Below the pieces are notes generated by a model. That model was not told the DNA's origin, made no database searches, and was given only the letters and a program-made list of their open reading frames with translations. Source: Sphaerobacter sp. (GTDB lineage Bacteria > Chloroflexota > Chloroflexia > Thermomicrobiales > Thermomicrobiaceae). Taken from it: a stretch of 64,000 nt of DNA. The position numbers and the translations under genes are program-made. The stretch is taken from NCBI RefSeq assembly GCF_019683595.1, contig NZ_JADGHZ010000002.1, positions 1-64,000 of the forward strand, written 5' to 3'. Positions 1-9,498 of this stretch are shown piece after piece; the first letter of the stretch is position 1, and each line of letters begins with the position of its first letter.

Positions 1-2
1 CA

Positions 3-722
3 CTAACCAAAGATCGCTCGGCCGACCCGGATGATGGTCGCGCCCTCCTCGATGGCCACCTCGTAGTCGTTGGTCATGCCCATGGAGAGCTCCGGCAGCA
101 CGATGCCGGTTGCCTCCTGGAGCTGGTCGCGGAGCGTGCGCAACGCCGCGAAGACAGGGCGCGTCTCCTCAGGGTCGTCCACGAGCGGGGCGATGGTCAT
201 CAGCCCGAGCACGTGAAGGTTGGGTTGCGCCGCGGCGTGACGGAGCAGCGCCTCCGCATCCTCCGGCGCGCAGCCGTGCTTCTGCTCCTCTCGTGCGACG
301 TTGACCTGGAGCAGGATATCCTGGCGCTTCCCCTCCCGCTCGGCGCGGCGCTGCAGGGCGTCGACCAGTCCGGGGCGATCGACCGAGTGGATCAGTGAGA
401 AGAGGCGAACGGCGTCTCGCGCCTTGTTCGTCTGCAAGTGGCCGATCAGATGCAGTGTCGCGCCCGAGTCCAGGACCGACGCGAAGAGGCTGGTCACTTT
501 CTTGGCCGCGTCCTGGACTCGGTTCTCACCGAAGTCGCGCAGCCCCGCGGCCCAGGCTGCCTCGACGGCGGCGCTCGCGTCGGGCGGAAGCGTCTTGGTC
601 ACGCCGACGATGCGGATGCCGGCCGGGTCGCGTCCCGCACGCTCAGCGGCGGCGCGCACGCGTTCCTGCACCCTCGCCAACTTCTCGGAGACAACCGCCG
701 CGTCGGTTCCTCCAATCACCAT
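3..722 (-). CDS. yggS: YggS/PLPBP family pyridoxal-phosphate homeostasis protein
   Basis: ORF; motifs GVTKTLP, FGENRVQD, HLIGHLQTNKA, LSMGMTNDYEVAIEEGATIIRVGRAIFG typical of YggS. Confidence 0.95.
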   Translation of the reverse strand: MVIGGTDAAVVSEKLARVQERVRAAAERAGRDPAGIRIVGVTKTLPPDASAAVEAAWAAGLRDFGENRVQDAAKKVTSLFASVLDSGATLHLIGHLQTNKARDAVRLFSLIHSVDRPGLVDALQRRAEREGKRQDILLQVNVAREEQKHGCAPEDAEALLRHAAAQPNLHVLGLMTIAPLVDDPEETRPVFAALRTLRDQLQEATGIVLPELSMGMTNDYEVAIEEGATIIRVGRAIFG

Positions 723-745
723 TGGCTCCCTGCTCCTTGCTTAGT

Positions 746-1564
746 TCACTGCGGCACGAGCGCGATCACTGCGGCGAAGCTCGCAGGCGGCGCGCCCGTC
801 ACGCGGCGGGAACGGTGGGAGAAGAACCGGTCCGCGTTGCAGCGAGTGCAAACCCCGGCCACCTCGATCTGATCGGCCGGAACTCCTGCCGCGACGAGCG
901 CGGTCCAGTTGGCGCGCCACAGGTCGAAGATGGTGCGACATCCGTCGCGTCGGACCGCCAGGCCATCGGGATCGAGCTCGGTCGCGCGCCACGCCTCGAT
1001 GACTTCGTCGCCCACCTCGTAGCAGCAGGGTCCGATCGACGGTCCCAGCCCCGCAATCAGGTCGCGAGGGTCGCAGCCGAGTCGTTCCTGCATCGTCCGG
1101 ATCGTCGCGCCGACTACGTCGGCCACCGTGCCGCGCCACCCGGCGTGGATGGCCGCCACGGCACCCCGCTTCGGATCGTGCAGCAAGATCGGCACGCAGT
1201 CGGCGCAGAAGGCGACCACCGGGACTCCAGGTTCGGCGGTAACGAACGCGTCCCGCCCCTGAATCCACGTGCCCGGCAGAAAAGTTTCGTCTCCCGCATC
1301 AGGCCCGAGGCCGTTGCGCGAGACGAGCGCGACCTCGGCGCCGTGCACCTGCCGCCCATAGGTCCAACATGCGGCGTCCACGCCGATGGCGGCGGACCAG
1401 GCGGCACGGTTCGCCGTGACGATCGCTGGGTCGAGTCCGGGCCGGTTCGTCACCGTCCCCTCGGCTGGAAGGTTGGACGTTCGCCCGGTGATGCCGTGCC
1501 GTACCATAGCCGGGTCGAAGCACTTGAACCGGAAGACCGGCAATGTCTGCGTTTCAACCCCCAC
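746..1564 (-). CDS. pgeF: Laccase-domain protein / peptidoglycan editing factor PgeF family (YfiH/YlmD)
   Basis: CADCVPILLHDP, AAIHAGWRGTVADVV, GPSIGPCCYEVGDEV motifs. Confidence 0.92.
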   Translation of the reverse strand: MGVETQTLPVFRFKCFDPAMVRHGITGRTSNLPAEGTVTNRPGLDPAIVTANRAAWSAAIGVDAACWTYGRQVHGAEVALVSRNGLGPDAGDETFLPGTWIQGRDAFVTAEPGVPVVAFCADCVPILLHDPKRGAVAAIHAGWRGTVADVVGATIRTMQERLGCDPRDLIAGLGPSIGPCCYEVGDEVIEAWRATELDPDGLAVRRDGCRTIFDLWRANWTALVAAGVPADQIEVAGVCTRCNADRFFSHRSRRVTGAPPASFAAVIALVPQ

Positions 1565-1566
1565 CG

Positions 1567-3174
1567 TTAGCGCCCCGTCGCCGTGTCAATGATCATCAGA
1601 TCTACCACCCGCTCCACCGGTGCCCAGTCGTCGGTGAAGACAAGCTTCGGGTCCGTCGAGGTCCACTCGCGGATATTCCCCGTTTTCAAGCTCATCTCGC
1701 CCACGTCCCGGATCAAGCCTGGCGGCAGGCGCTCGATGTTCTCGGCGAAGTTGGCGATGTCGGTGGGCTGGTTGGTGCCGATCACCATGCTGTTCGCGAA
1801 GCGCCCCACGTCGATGATGTAGACGTTCGGGTAGACCGACTTCATGGTCGAGGCGATCACGTCGACCAGCCGGAAGTCGGTAGCCGTGCGGCCGGCATTG
1901 ACGACCGCGACGCCATTGGGCGTGAGATGGTCACGCACTTCCTGGAAGAACTCCCGGGTGGTCAGGTGGAATGGGATGTAGGGCTGGTGGTAGGCGTCGA
2001 TGCCGATCACGTCGTACTGGCGATCGGTGGTAGCCAGGAAATAGCGTCCATCCTGGACGATCACGTTCAGGTTCGGCTCGTTCATGTCGAAGTACTCGCG
2101 GCCGACCTTGACGATCTCCGGGTCGAGCTCCACCCCGTCGATCGGAATCGGCCCATAGGCGGCCGTAAACTGCTTCGGCACGGTGCCGGCCGCCAGGCCG
2201 ATCAAGGCCATGCTGCGCACATCGCTGGGACTGGTGTCTGGGTTGAAGTAGGGGGCGACCATGAAGTAGTCCCATGGTCCACCGGTCAGGGGGCGCTCCG
2301 GGTCGTAGATCGAATGGATCGCGTGGCCCTCGTTCAGTGACAGGTAATGTGCGCTGCCGTCCCGGACGACCTGGATGTAGTTGTACTGGGACTCCTCCTC
2401 ATGCACGATCTCGCCGTACTCCGGCGGACGAATCGCGCTCGTCTCCCAGAGCGCGGCGACAGCCAGGACGATTCCGGCCAACAGGATGGCTCCGAGCGCT
2501 ATGACGCGCGCCCGCAGGAGTAACAGCCCGATGACCGATGTGCCGATCAGGATCAGGGAGAAGGTGTAGAAGGTCTTGTAGGTTCCGACCCACGGGATCA
2601 GGAGGAGCACCGGCAGGAAGCTCCCGATGATGCTTCCGACCGTCGAGAGCGCGTAGAGTGACCCGGCGGTGTTCCCTGCGGAGGTGACGCTCAAGAGGCG
2701 CAGGCGAATAGCAAAGGGCGATACGAAGCCGAGCAGGGTAACCGGCACCGCGAACAAGAGGATGACCCCGAGCAAAGAGCCGTAGAATGCGCCGACCGCG
2801 AGATCCTGAAAGGCGACGAGCGAGCGCTCGAGGATCGGGCGCGACATTAAGGGGATCAATCCCGTCGCGAAGCCGGCCACGGCGGTGATGGCGAAGAGCA
2901 GGGTCGCGCTCGGCCACCGGTCGGCGACCCGGCCCCCGAAGTAGTACCCGATCGAGAGATACAGCATCGTCAGCCCGATGAGGTTGGCCCAGATGATCGT
3001 CGAGTCGCCGAAGTAGGGGCCGAGAAGCCGTGAGGCGGTCAGCTCGATGCCGATGCTGCAGATGCCGCCGACGAAGACGATCAACAGGAGTAGCCAGTTG
3101 AAGACCTGCGGTCGTCGCGCACCCGGCGCCGGTGTGGTCTCCACTACCTCCGTCGTCTGGGGACTGGTTGTCAC
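1567..3174 (-). CDS. Membrane protein with C-terminal spermidine-synthase-like methyltransferase fold
   Basis: About 8 predicted TM segments in the N-terminal half, then Rossmann domain (IDGVELDPEIVKVGREYF, VIVQDGRYFL). Confidence 0.85.
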   Translation of the reverse strand: MTTSPQTTEVVETTPAPGARRPQVFNWLLLLIVFVGGICSIGIELTASRLLGPYFGDSTIIWANLIGLTMLYLSIGYYFGGRVADRWPSATLLFAITAVAGFATGLIPLMSRPILERSLVAFQDLAVGAFYGSLLGVILLFAVPVTLLGFVSPFAIRLRLLSVTSAGNTAGSLYALSTVGSIIGSFLPVLLLIPWVGTYKTFYTFSLILIGTSVIGLLLLRARVIALGAILLAGIVLAVAALWETSAIRPPEYGEIVHEEESQYNYIQVVRDGSAHYLSLNEGHAIHSIYDPERPLTGGPWDYFMVAPYFNPDTSPSDVRSMALIGLAAGTVPKQFTAAYGPIPIDGVELDPEIVKVGREYFDMNEPNLNVIVQDGRYFLATTDRQYDVIGIDAYHQPYIPFHLTTREFFQEVRDHLTPNGVAVVNAGRTATDFRLVDVIASTMKSVYPNVYIIDVGRFANSMVIGTNQPTDIANFAENIERLPPGLIRDVGEMSLKTGNIREWTSTDPKLVFTDDWAPVERVVDLMIIDTATGR

Positions 3175-3341
3175 GAGTACCCCTATCTGGGCAATGCGGC
3201 CCGGAACGGGCCCACGCGGCTGAACACGCCAGGATTATACCGGAGCCCCCGCCGATCCTGAGCGGGTCGGCGGGGGCAGACGTCGCTAGGTCTCGCGCGC
3301 GGAGCCTCGATCGAAACGGGATCGGCGCCGCGTGAGGCGGC

Positions 3342-4979
3342 CTAGTACTGCTCCAGCTTGATCGGCACGTCGATCAACACCGGTTCGTCTCGCTGGAGCG
3401 CGGACGCCAGCGCCTCACTCAGCGCGGCCGGGGACTCGGCGCGCATCGCCGCGATCCCGTAGGCCCCTGCGAGCTTGACATAGTCAGGGTTCACGAGATC
3501 GACGTCGATGTAGCGGCCAGGGTAGGACTCACGCTGGGCCACCTTGACCGCCGTATGGGTGCTGTCGTTGAAGATCACGATCGTGACCGGAATTCGGTGG
3601 TGCGCGGCCGCACCCAGCTCCTGCATCGTGAACTGGAAGCCGCCGTCGCCGTTCAGCGACACCACCTTGCGGTCGGGCCGGGCGATCTTCGCACCCAACG
3701 CCGTCGGCAGCGACGACCCCAGCGTCCCAAACCCGCGCGGGAAGGTGAAGGTCCGCGGCTCGTAGACGGGGAAGTAGCGCACCGCCTCGTAGCACATCAT
3801 CGTCATGTCGCAGGTGACGATGGCATCGCGCGGTGTCGCCTCGCGCAGCGCCCGCAGGTAAGCGACATAACGCTCGGCGCGCTCGTCCGCCGGCTGGAAG
3901 TTGGCCTCCCGTGCGGCCCGGACCTCCTCGGTCGACCAGCGCCCCTTCGGCCGTTTCCCGGCGCGCACCGCTTCGAGCAGCGCCTTCAGTGTGAGCGCCG
4001 CATCGGCCACGATGCCCACGGCGGTTGGGTAGCGCCGTCCGATCTCATGCGGGTCGATGTCGATGTGGATCAGCGGCGTCGGGAGCGGCATCGTGCCCTG
4101 CGCCGTCGTGCGGACTCCAAGGCCGGTGCCGATGGCGATGGTAAGGTCGGAGCCTTTCATGAGCGGCACGATTGGGCTGTTCGGTGACCAGCGGTAGCCG
4201 AAGGCGCCGACGGCGTAGTCGTCGTCCTCCGGGATCGCACCCTTGCCCATGAGCGAGGTGCACACCGGCGCGCCCAGCTCGTGCGCCAGCTCGCGGAGGA
4301 GGGGAGAGACCTCCTCGTCGTCGCAGCCACCTCCGGCGAAGATGAAGACCCGATTCGCGGCGGCGATCAGGTCGGCTGCCTCGGCGACCTGCGCCGGGTC
4401 GGGAGCGGTGCGCTCACCCTCGCCAACCGGCAGCTCGTCGATCTCGACCTCCTCAGCCATGACGTCGATCGGGATTTCGAGGTACACCGGTCGGCCGCGC
4501 CCGGACTGCACCTGCCGGAATGCCTCAGCGACGGCGCTCGGGATTTCCTTCGCCGACATGACCCGGTGCGCCCACTTCGTCACCGGGCGCATCACGCCCA
4601 TTTGGTCCTTCATCTCGTGGAGGTTGCCCTCCAGCGAGTCGAGGTACTTGCGCTCCAGATTGGTGGCGATGACGACGACCCGCGAGCTGTCGGCGAACGC
4701 CTCACCCGCGGCGGTCACCACGTTGGTGACACCGGGACCGGTGACGATGAGGGCCACTCCCGGCTTGCCGGTGGCACGATAGGCCCCGTCGGCCATGTAC
4801 CCAGCACCCTGCTCGTGGCGCGGGAGAATCGTGGCGATATGATCGCTGTCGTAGAGGGCGTCGTATGCGTCGAGGGTGTGCACGCCGGGGATACCGAAGG
4901 TGGTGCGGACGCCGTGCGCCTCGAGGGCTTTGATCAGCGCCACACCACCGCGAACTTTCCGTTTCACTGACATCGCCAT
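3342..4979 (-). CDS. Thiamine-pyrophosphate-binding enzyme (acetolactate synthase large-subunit-like)
   Basis: THDP N-domain (GIPGVHTLDAYDAL), central and C domains (LNGDGGFQFTMQELGAAAHHRIPVTIVIFND). Confidence 0.9.
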   Translation of the reverse strand: MAMSVKRKVRGGVALIKALEAHGVRTTFGIPGVHTLDAYDALYDSDHIATILPRHEQGAGYMADGAYRATGKPGVALIVTGPGVTNVVTAAGEAFADSSRVVVIATNLERKYLDSLEGNLHEMKDQMGVMRPVTKWAHRVMSAKEIPSAVAEAFRQVQSGRGRPVYLEIPIDVMAEEVEIDELPVGEGERTAPDPAQVAEAADLIAAANRVFIFAGGGCDDEEVSPLLRELAHELGAPVCTSLMGKGAIPEDDDYAVGAFGYRWSPNSPIVPLMKGSDLTIAIGTGLGVRTTAQGTMPLPTPLIHIDIDPHEIGRRYPTAVGIVADAALTLKALLEAVRAGKRPKGRWSTEEVRAAREANFQPADERAERYVAYLRALREATPRDAIVTCDMTMMCYEAVRYFPVYEPRTFTFPRGFGTLGSSLPTALGAKIARPDRKVVSLNGDGGFQFTMQELGAAAHHRIPVTIVIFNDSTHTAVKVAQRESYPGRYIDVDLVNPDYVKLAGAYGIAAMRAESPAALSEALASALQRDEPVLIDVPIKLEQY

Positions 4980-5115
4980 CGCCGCGTACTCTCCTTACCA
5001 CTGGCCGCCGCGCATCACCCGTGCCCGGTGGGGGCAAGGGCGCACCGAGCGGCGTCCTGCCCGCTCTCCACCGATACCGACCAATCGGCACATGCTTGCC
5101 TAGTATAGCGTCCTT

Positions 5116-5991
5116 TCACGCTGCCCGGCGCTCGCTGGGGTCGGGGTCGTCGCGGCGGCGGGACGGGAGGCGTTCGCGCAGCGCGGCACCGAGCCGATCC
5201 GGGTGGTTCGCCGCGACAGACAAGACGTTGATCGGCCGCGAGGGACCTGTGAACGTTCGGAAACGCACGGGCTCGTCTACCTCGATCCTCAGATGCGTGC
5301 GGCCGCCGATGCTGAGAAAGGCCACCCCCGTTTCGCCTTCGGGGAAAATCAGACCCTCGCGACCGTCAGGTGTCTTGCGCTGCTCCTCCTCGAGACCGAC
5401 GATCCGGTCGTATGGAATCACCGCTTCGTTCAGGACGCCATAGCGGACACGCAACCCCTCAGGTTCCAGGCGGTGGGGGAGGACCACCAGCGAGGCGTAC
5501 AGGCCGAATGCCCAGACCACCGCGTAGATGGCCAGGATCAGCAATATCCAGCGGAGCCAGGCCCAGGGGATCAACAACTCGAAGAGGATGATCTCGACCG
5601 GCGTGGTGAACAGAATGACCACGAGAAAGATGCCGAGGATGGAGCCGGCGTGATACGGGAAGTCGTCCGGACCGTAATGGTAGCGCCGCGTGACCCAGCG
5701 GATGAGGCAGATCCAGACGCGTGGCTCCATGACGATGAATCGCGCCATCACCCGCGGGAAAACGACGGTCAGCGCGTCCTCAGCGGCGGTCCACGGATCG
5801 ACTCCGTCGCGCCGCCCGGCGCGGAAGCGTCGCACGGCGACGATCGCCTGCCGCGCGGCGATCAGCGCGATCCCGCCCTCGATGGCGACCACGATCGCCA
5901 CCGCCTGCCCGAGTGAAAGCACACCGCCCCGGACCAGGACGATCTCGACGACGATCAGGGCGGGCAACAGCCACTTCAGAAAGCGCTCCAC
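5116..5991 (-). CDS. PH (bPH2-like) domain membrane protein
   Basis: TM segments plus LVVLPHRLEPEGLRVRYGVLNEAVIPYDRIVGLEEE. ORF extends to 6198, but GTG at 5991 is the more plausible start. Confidence 0.6.
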   Translation of the reverse strand: MERFLKWLLPALIVVEIVLVRGGVLSLGQAVAIVVAIEGGIALIAARQAIVAVRRFRAGRRDGVDPWTAAEDALTVVFPRVMARFIVMEPRVWICLIRWVTRRYHYGPDDFPYHAGSILGIFLVVILFTTPVEIILFELLIPWAWLRWILLILAIYAVVWAFGLYASLVVLPHRLEPEGLRVRYGVLNEAVIPYDRIVGLEEEQRKTPDGREGLIFPEGETGVAFLSIGGRTHLRIEVDEPVRFRTFTGPSRPINVLSVAANHPDRLGAALRERLPSRRRDDPDPSERRAA

Positions 5992-6166
5992 CGCCCGTCC
6001 TTCCCCCAAGCGCGCCGCAGCGCGACCCAGCGCTCTGCCGTTGTGCGCACTGTACACTGACAGGTAGCGGCTGGACGAACCGCAGCGGCGCGAAGTCCAA
6101 CAACTGCACGAATTCATCCGGTCGACGATGGCAGGCTTCCGCGCGCGGGACTGGTAGGACGACTGC

Positions 6167-6549
6167 GTGGACTGGTCAAAGGTCCCGCAGGGCGACACGG
6201 CACGTGCTCGAAGGATCTTGGTCGACGGCCAGGTGGCGGGAAACGTCTTGTGCTGGGACGACGCGAGCCGGCGGATGCTCGCGTACTGGACCGGTCAAAC
6301 GTACTCGGGACTCGGCGACGCGACTCGTGCACCCGCGGTTTTCCTGCGGCAGGTGGAAACCCAGCCCGGCATTTGTTCGCCACGGTCGCTCCTGACATCA
6401 TCGCCTCGATCCGTGTGCTGGGGACGTGCGGTGTCAATCGCCTGCCGATCACTGACGTCCGTGCCGTCGGGGCCGGGGAGTTCGACACAATCACACTGAA
6501 CCTGCGCCCACGAGCACATGCGGATAAGTGCGCTTATCCGCAACGATGA
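6167..6549 (+). pseudogene. GNAT acetyltransferase pseudogene (frameshifted)
   Basis: VDGQVAGNVLCWDDASRRMLAYWTGQTYSGLGDATRAPAVFLRQVETQP in one frame; LFATVAPDIIASIRVLGTCG (GNAT motif) continues in another frame from about 6365. Confidence 0.7.
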
Positions 6550-6966
6550 TTGCTCCGCCTCGGCGCCGACATCTCCGCCCATCCCGCCGGCTTCGCGCCG
6601 GGTGTAAGTGGGATCGTGGCTTCGTGCAGGTGCCAGGAGCGCGTTCAGGTGTCCGCGAGCACTGAGCGACCATCCCTTGTGCCGTCCGCGGATCCCTGTC
6701 CGTTGTCGGCCGGAACCCGTGAGCCACCGTTGGTATAGGTTGCCCGCAGAGCGCGTCGTTCGCCAGGGACACGCGGCGCAACGGACGACGGTCGAGATAT
6801 CCAGAGTTCCACGCTAGACCCATCCTGAATTCCTAGGTCCCCGGTGCCAGTGCCTGAGCGCGTCCCTCCACCTCGCTTGATGATCCCAGCGCATGAGGAT
6901 CGACGGCATGCCTGATTTCCCGCGGGACTCGACCCTGGCGGCCAGCGATGTGATCACACAACACCG

Positions 6967-7101
6967 ATGGAGCTGATTATGTCCACCGCAGGTGAGGCTC
7001 TGGGTGTGATCGGTCCGACCGGCGCGGGTAAGTCGAACTTGTTGCGGGTATTGGCGGGCGACGTATCCCCGTCATCCGATGACATGCAACTCGCACGCTG
7101 A
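6967..7101 (+). pseudogene. ABC ATPase N-terminal remnant (orphan Walker A)
   Basis: 44-codon frame MELIMSTAGEALGVIGPTGAGKSNLLRVLAGDVSPSSDDMQLAR*; no downstream ABC signature or Walker B. Confidence 0.55.
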
Positions 7102-7187
7102 GAATCGTCGGTATTCTGACCTGGCGCAGAGCCGGAGGGTGAGGATGTCGCTTACACCGGGATAGACCACGAAGGTCGGTGGCGCCG

Positions 7188-7868
7188 TCAGTCTCGGGAA
7201 TCGTTGGATGGAAGCGCGCGAGCGGCATCCTGCGCCAGGCGGTGCGCCCGGCGCGACGGCTCAGGGAGGCGGTAGCGGGTCGTCGTGCGCAGCGTCCATT
7301 CGACCGCGTCCTCCAGCGTGACGAGGTGGCCGACCGAGACGTAGACCGGTGTGACGCCGGCGCGCGTGCGGACGGCCATGCCGATCACCTCGTCGTCCGC
7401 GACGAGTGGCGCCACACTCCCCCGTTCATCCCCAAGCGGCTCATGGCGGCCGACCAGGATCGACTTCGCCACGCCGATGGTGGGCAGACCCAGCTCAACA
7501 CCGAGGTGGCAGGCAATCCCGGCCCGGCGTGGATGTGCACGTCCCTGCCCATCGACCAGGATCAGATCGGGTGACTCAGGCAGTCCCCTAATGGCCTCAA
7601 GGCACAGCGGCGCCTCGCGGTAGGACAGCAGACCTGGAATGTACGGAAAGGGGACCTGTCCCAAGGCGACGTAGTGGGCCAGCTCTTCCAGCGTGGGATA
7701 CGCGCACAGGACGGCTGCGGCGACGCCCTGTGTTCCGCGCAGGTGGACGTCGACCGCGGCGATGAGGCGCGGGGGCGTGGCGAGCGGTCGCTCCACGACG
7801 GAGCGGGCGAGTTCCCGCTGCCGCTGGCGATATTCGTTGATCAACGCGGCACGGACCGAATCCGCCAT
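7188..7868 (-). CDS. nfi: Endonuclease V (deoxyinosine 3'-endonuclease)
   Basis: VPFPYIPGLLSYREAP, LILVDGQGRAHPRRAGIACHLGVELGLPTIGVAKS. Confidence 0.95.
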   Translation of the reverse strand: MADSVRAALINEYRQRQRELARSVVERPLATPPRLIAAVDVHLRGTQGVAAAVLCAYPTLEELAHYVALGQVPFPYIPGLLSYREAPLCLEAIRGLPESPDLILVDGQGRAHPRRAGIACHLGVELGLPTIGVAKSILVGRHEPLGDERGSVAPLVADDEVIGMAVRTRAGVTPVYVSVGHLVTLEDAVEWTLRTTTRYRLPEPSRRAHRLAQDAARALPSNDSRD

Positions 7869-7874
7869 GCGCGC

Positions 7875-8855
7875 TCACGCTCCCGCCTGAGGGCCGCTCC
7901 CCTCCCCCATCTCCTCCACCGGCGCAAACCGCGCACCGCGAGGGAGCCGTACGCCACGGGCCCAGTCCTCCGCCGACATCTCGCGCTTTCCTTCGGGCTG
8001 CACCCGAAGGAGCAAGAGGTCGGTAGAACCGGTGGAAACTCGAGGCGGCTGCGCTGTGAGATTGATGGTGCCGGGGGGTTCGGTGCTTACCGCCTGGGAT
8101 ATGTCGCAAGCGAGGATGGCCAGCCGGCGGCCCTCGAGAAAGCTCCAGGCTTTGGGCCACGGTTGCATCGCCCGCACCAGACGCTCGATCGCCGCAGCGT
8201 CCTGGCGCCAGTCGATCCGAGCGCCCGCCGTCGTGAGCTCACGGGTATACGTCGCGGCCTCGTCGTCCTGCGGCACAGCGTTCAGCTTCCCTGCGACCCA
8301 GCCGGCTACCACGTCCGGCAGCATCTCCGCCGCCAGGTTGGCGAGGCGCTCTGACAAGGTTCCGGCGGTCTCCGTCCCGTCGAGCGGGATGCGGCGCTGG
8401 GCAACGATCGGGCCGGCATCCATGTGTCTGATGAGCTTGATGATCGAGACCCCGGTCTCCGCGTCGCCGTTCAGGATGGCCGCCTGCACCGGCGACGAAC
8501 CGCGATACCGCGGAAGCAACGAAGGGTGCACGTTGAGGCACCCGTGGGGTGCCAGGTCGAGGACCACCTGGCGCAGGATTTCTCCATACGCGACGACCAC
8601 CATCACGTCCGGCGCGACGGTCGCAAGTTGCTCGACCGCATCCGGGTCGCGCAGCGTCTCCGGCTGGAAGACAGGTAGACCCAGCTCCAGGGCGGCCTCC
8701 TTAACCGCCGGGGGGCGCGGCTGCCGGCCGCGTCCCGCCGGACGATCCGGCTGGGTCACGACGAGCGGGATGGTGAACCGGGCATCCGAAGCCAGCGCTC
8801 GAAGCGAGGGGACAGCGAATGCCGGTGAGCCGAGGAAGACGACGGAGATGGCCAT
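7875..8855 (-). CDS. fmt: Methionyl-tRNA formyltransferase
   Basis: VVFLGSPAFAVPSLRAL, TQPDRPAGRGR, CLNVHPSLLPRYRGSSPVQAAILNGD. Confidence 0.96.
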   Translation of the reverse strand: MAISVVFLGSPAFAVPSLRALASDARFTIPLVVTQPDRPAGRGRQPRPPAVKEAALELGLPVFQPETLRDPDAVEQLATVAPDVMVVVAYGEILRQVVLDLAPHGCLNVHPSLLPRYRGSSPVQAAILNGDAETGVSIIKLIRHMDAGPIVAQRRIPLDGTETAGTLSERLANLAAEMLPDVVAGWVAGKLNAVPQDDEAATYTRELTTAGARIDWRQDAAAIERLVRAMQPWPKAWSFLEGRRLAILACDISQAVSTEPPGTINLTAQPPRVSTGSTDLLLLRVQPEGKREMSAEDWARGVRLPRGARFAPVEEMGEGSGPQAGA

Positions 8856-8861
8856 GGCAGC

Positions 8862-9365
8862 CTATCGCTGTGCGGCGCGCGCGTGGCGGTACGCCGCTTC
8901 CGCCAAGAGGGTGAACGCTTGCGTCACATTCTCGCCGGTCTTGGCAGAGAGGAACCCGTGCGGTGTTCCGAGATGCCGCGCCAGCACCCGGCCCCACATC
9001 GGAGGGAAGACGAGGCCGAGGTCGATCTTGTTGCCGACGATGATCAGCGGCGCATCCGGCGCATACCGGACGCAGCGGGCATGCCACTCGATCAAGGCCT
9101 GGAGCGAGGCGGGCTCGGTCACATCGTAGACCAGCATCCCGGCCTGGGCCCCAATGTAGAAGTTCGGCCGGTTCCCGGCCTGGCCCTCAATGTCCCAGAT
9201 CGCCAGGCGGACCGTCTCGCCGTCAATGGTGAACTCTTGTGTGGTGATGTCGATGCCCAGGGTGATGTTGCGGGCCTCGCTGAACTTGCCCCGCGCATAC
9301 TTACGGATCAGCGAGGTCTTCCCGACGTTACCTTCACCGCCGACGATCACCTTGAGTGTGCGCAT
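8862..9365 (-). CDS. Ras/Rab-like small GTPase
   Basis: P-loop GGEGNVGKTSLI, WDIEGQAG, NKID. Start set at ATG 9365 (MRTLKVIVGG) because the ORF extension to 9452 crosses a promoter. Confidence 0.85.
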   Translation of the reverse strand: MRTLKVIVGGEGNVGKTSLIRKYARGKFSEARNITLGIDITTQEFTIDGETVRLAIWDIEGQAGNRPNFYIGAQAGMLVYDVTEPASLQALIEWHARCVRYAPDAPLIIVGNKIDLGLVFPPMWGRVLARHLGTPHGFLSAKTGENVTQAFTLLAEAAYRHARAAQR

Positions 9366-9422
9366 GAGCGAGTTCCCATCGTCGAGGATGTGGGTTGTGA
9401 TGCCACCCCAACCCGCCGCCCG

Positions 9423-9452
9423 AGTATAGGCTTCCCGCCAATGGGGGGTCAA
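9423..9452 (-). promoter_or_regulatory. Sigma70-like promoter for the GTPase gene
   Basis: Minus strand TTGACC - 18 nt - TATACT. Confidence 0.6.
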
Positions 9453-9460
9453 CGGCCCGA

Positions 9461-9489
9461 TTGTCCTGGTATGGTCCCGCTGTTATGAT
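9461..9489 (+). promoter_or_regulatory. Sigma70-like promoter for the GT39-DUF2298 gene
   Basis: TTGTCC - 17 nt - TATGAT; ATG 9499 lies about 10 nt after the -10. Confidence 0.6.
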
Positions 9490-9498
9490 TTCGCAGCA

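Noticed and set aside
395-1570. 391-aa plus-strand ORF
   Set aside because: Antisense to yggS and pgeF; arginine/proline-rich shadow ORF
6491-6823. 110-aa minus-strand ORF as a possible transposase remnant
   Set aside because: No recognisable transposase motif, inverted repeats or target duplication
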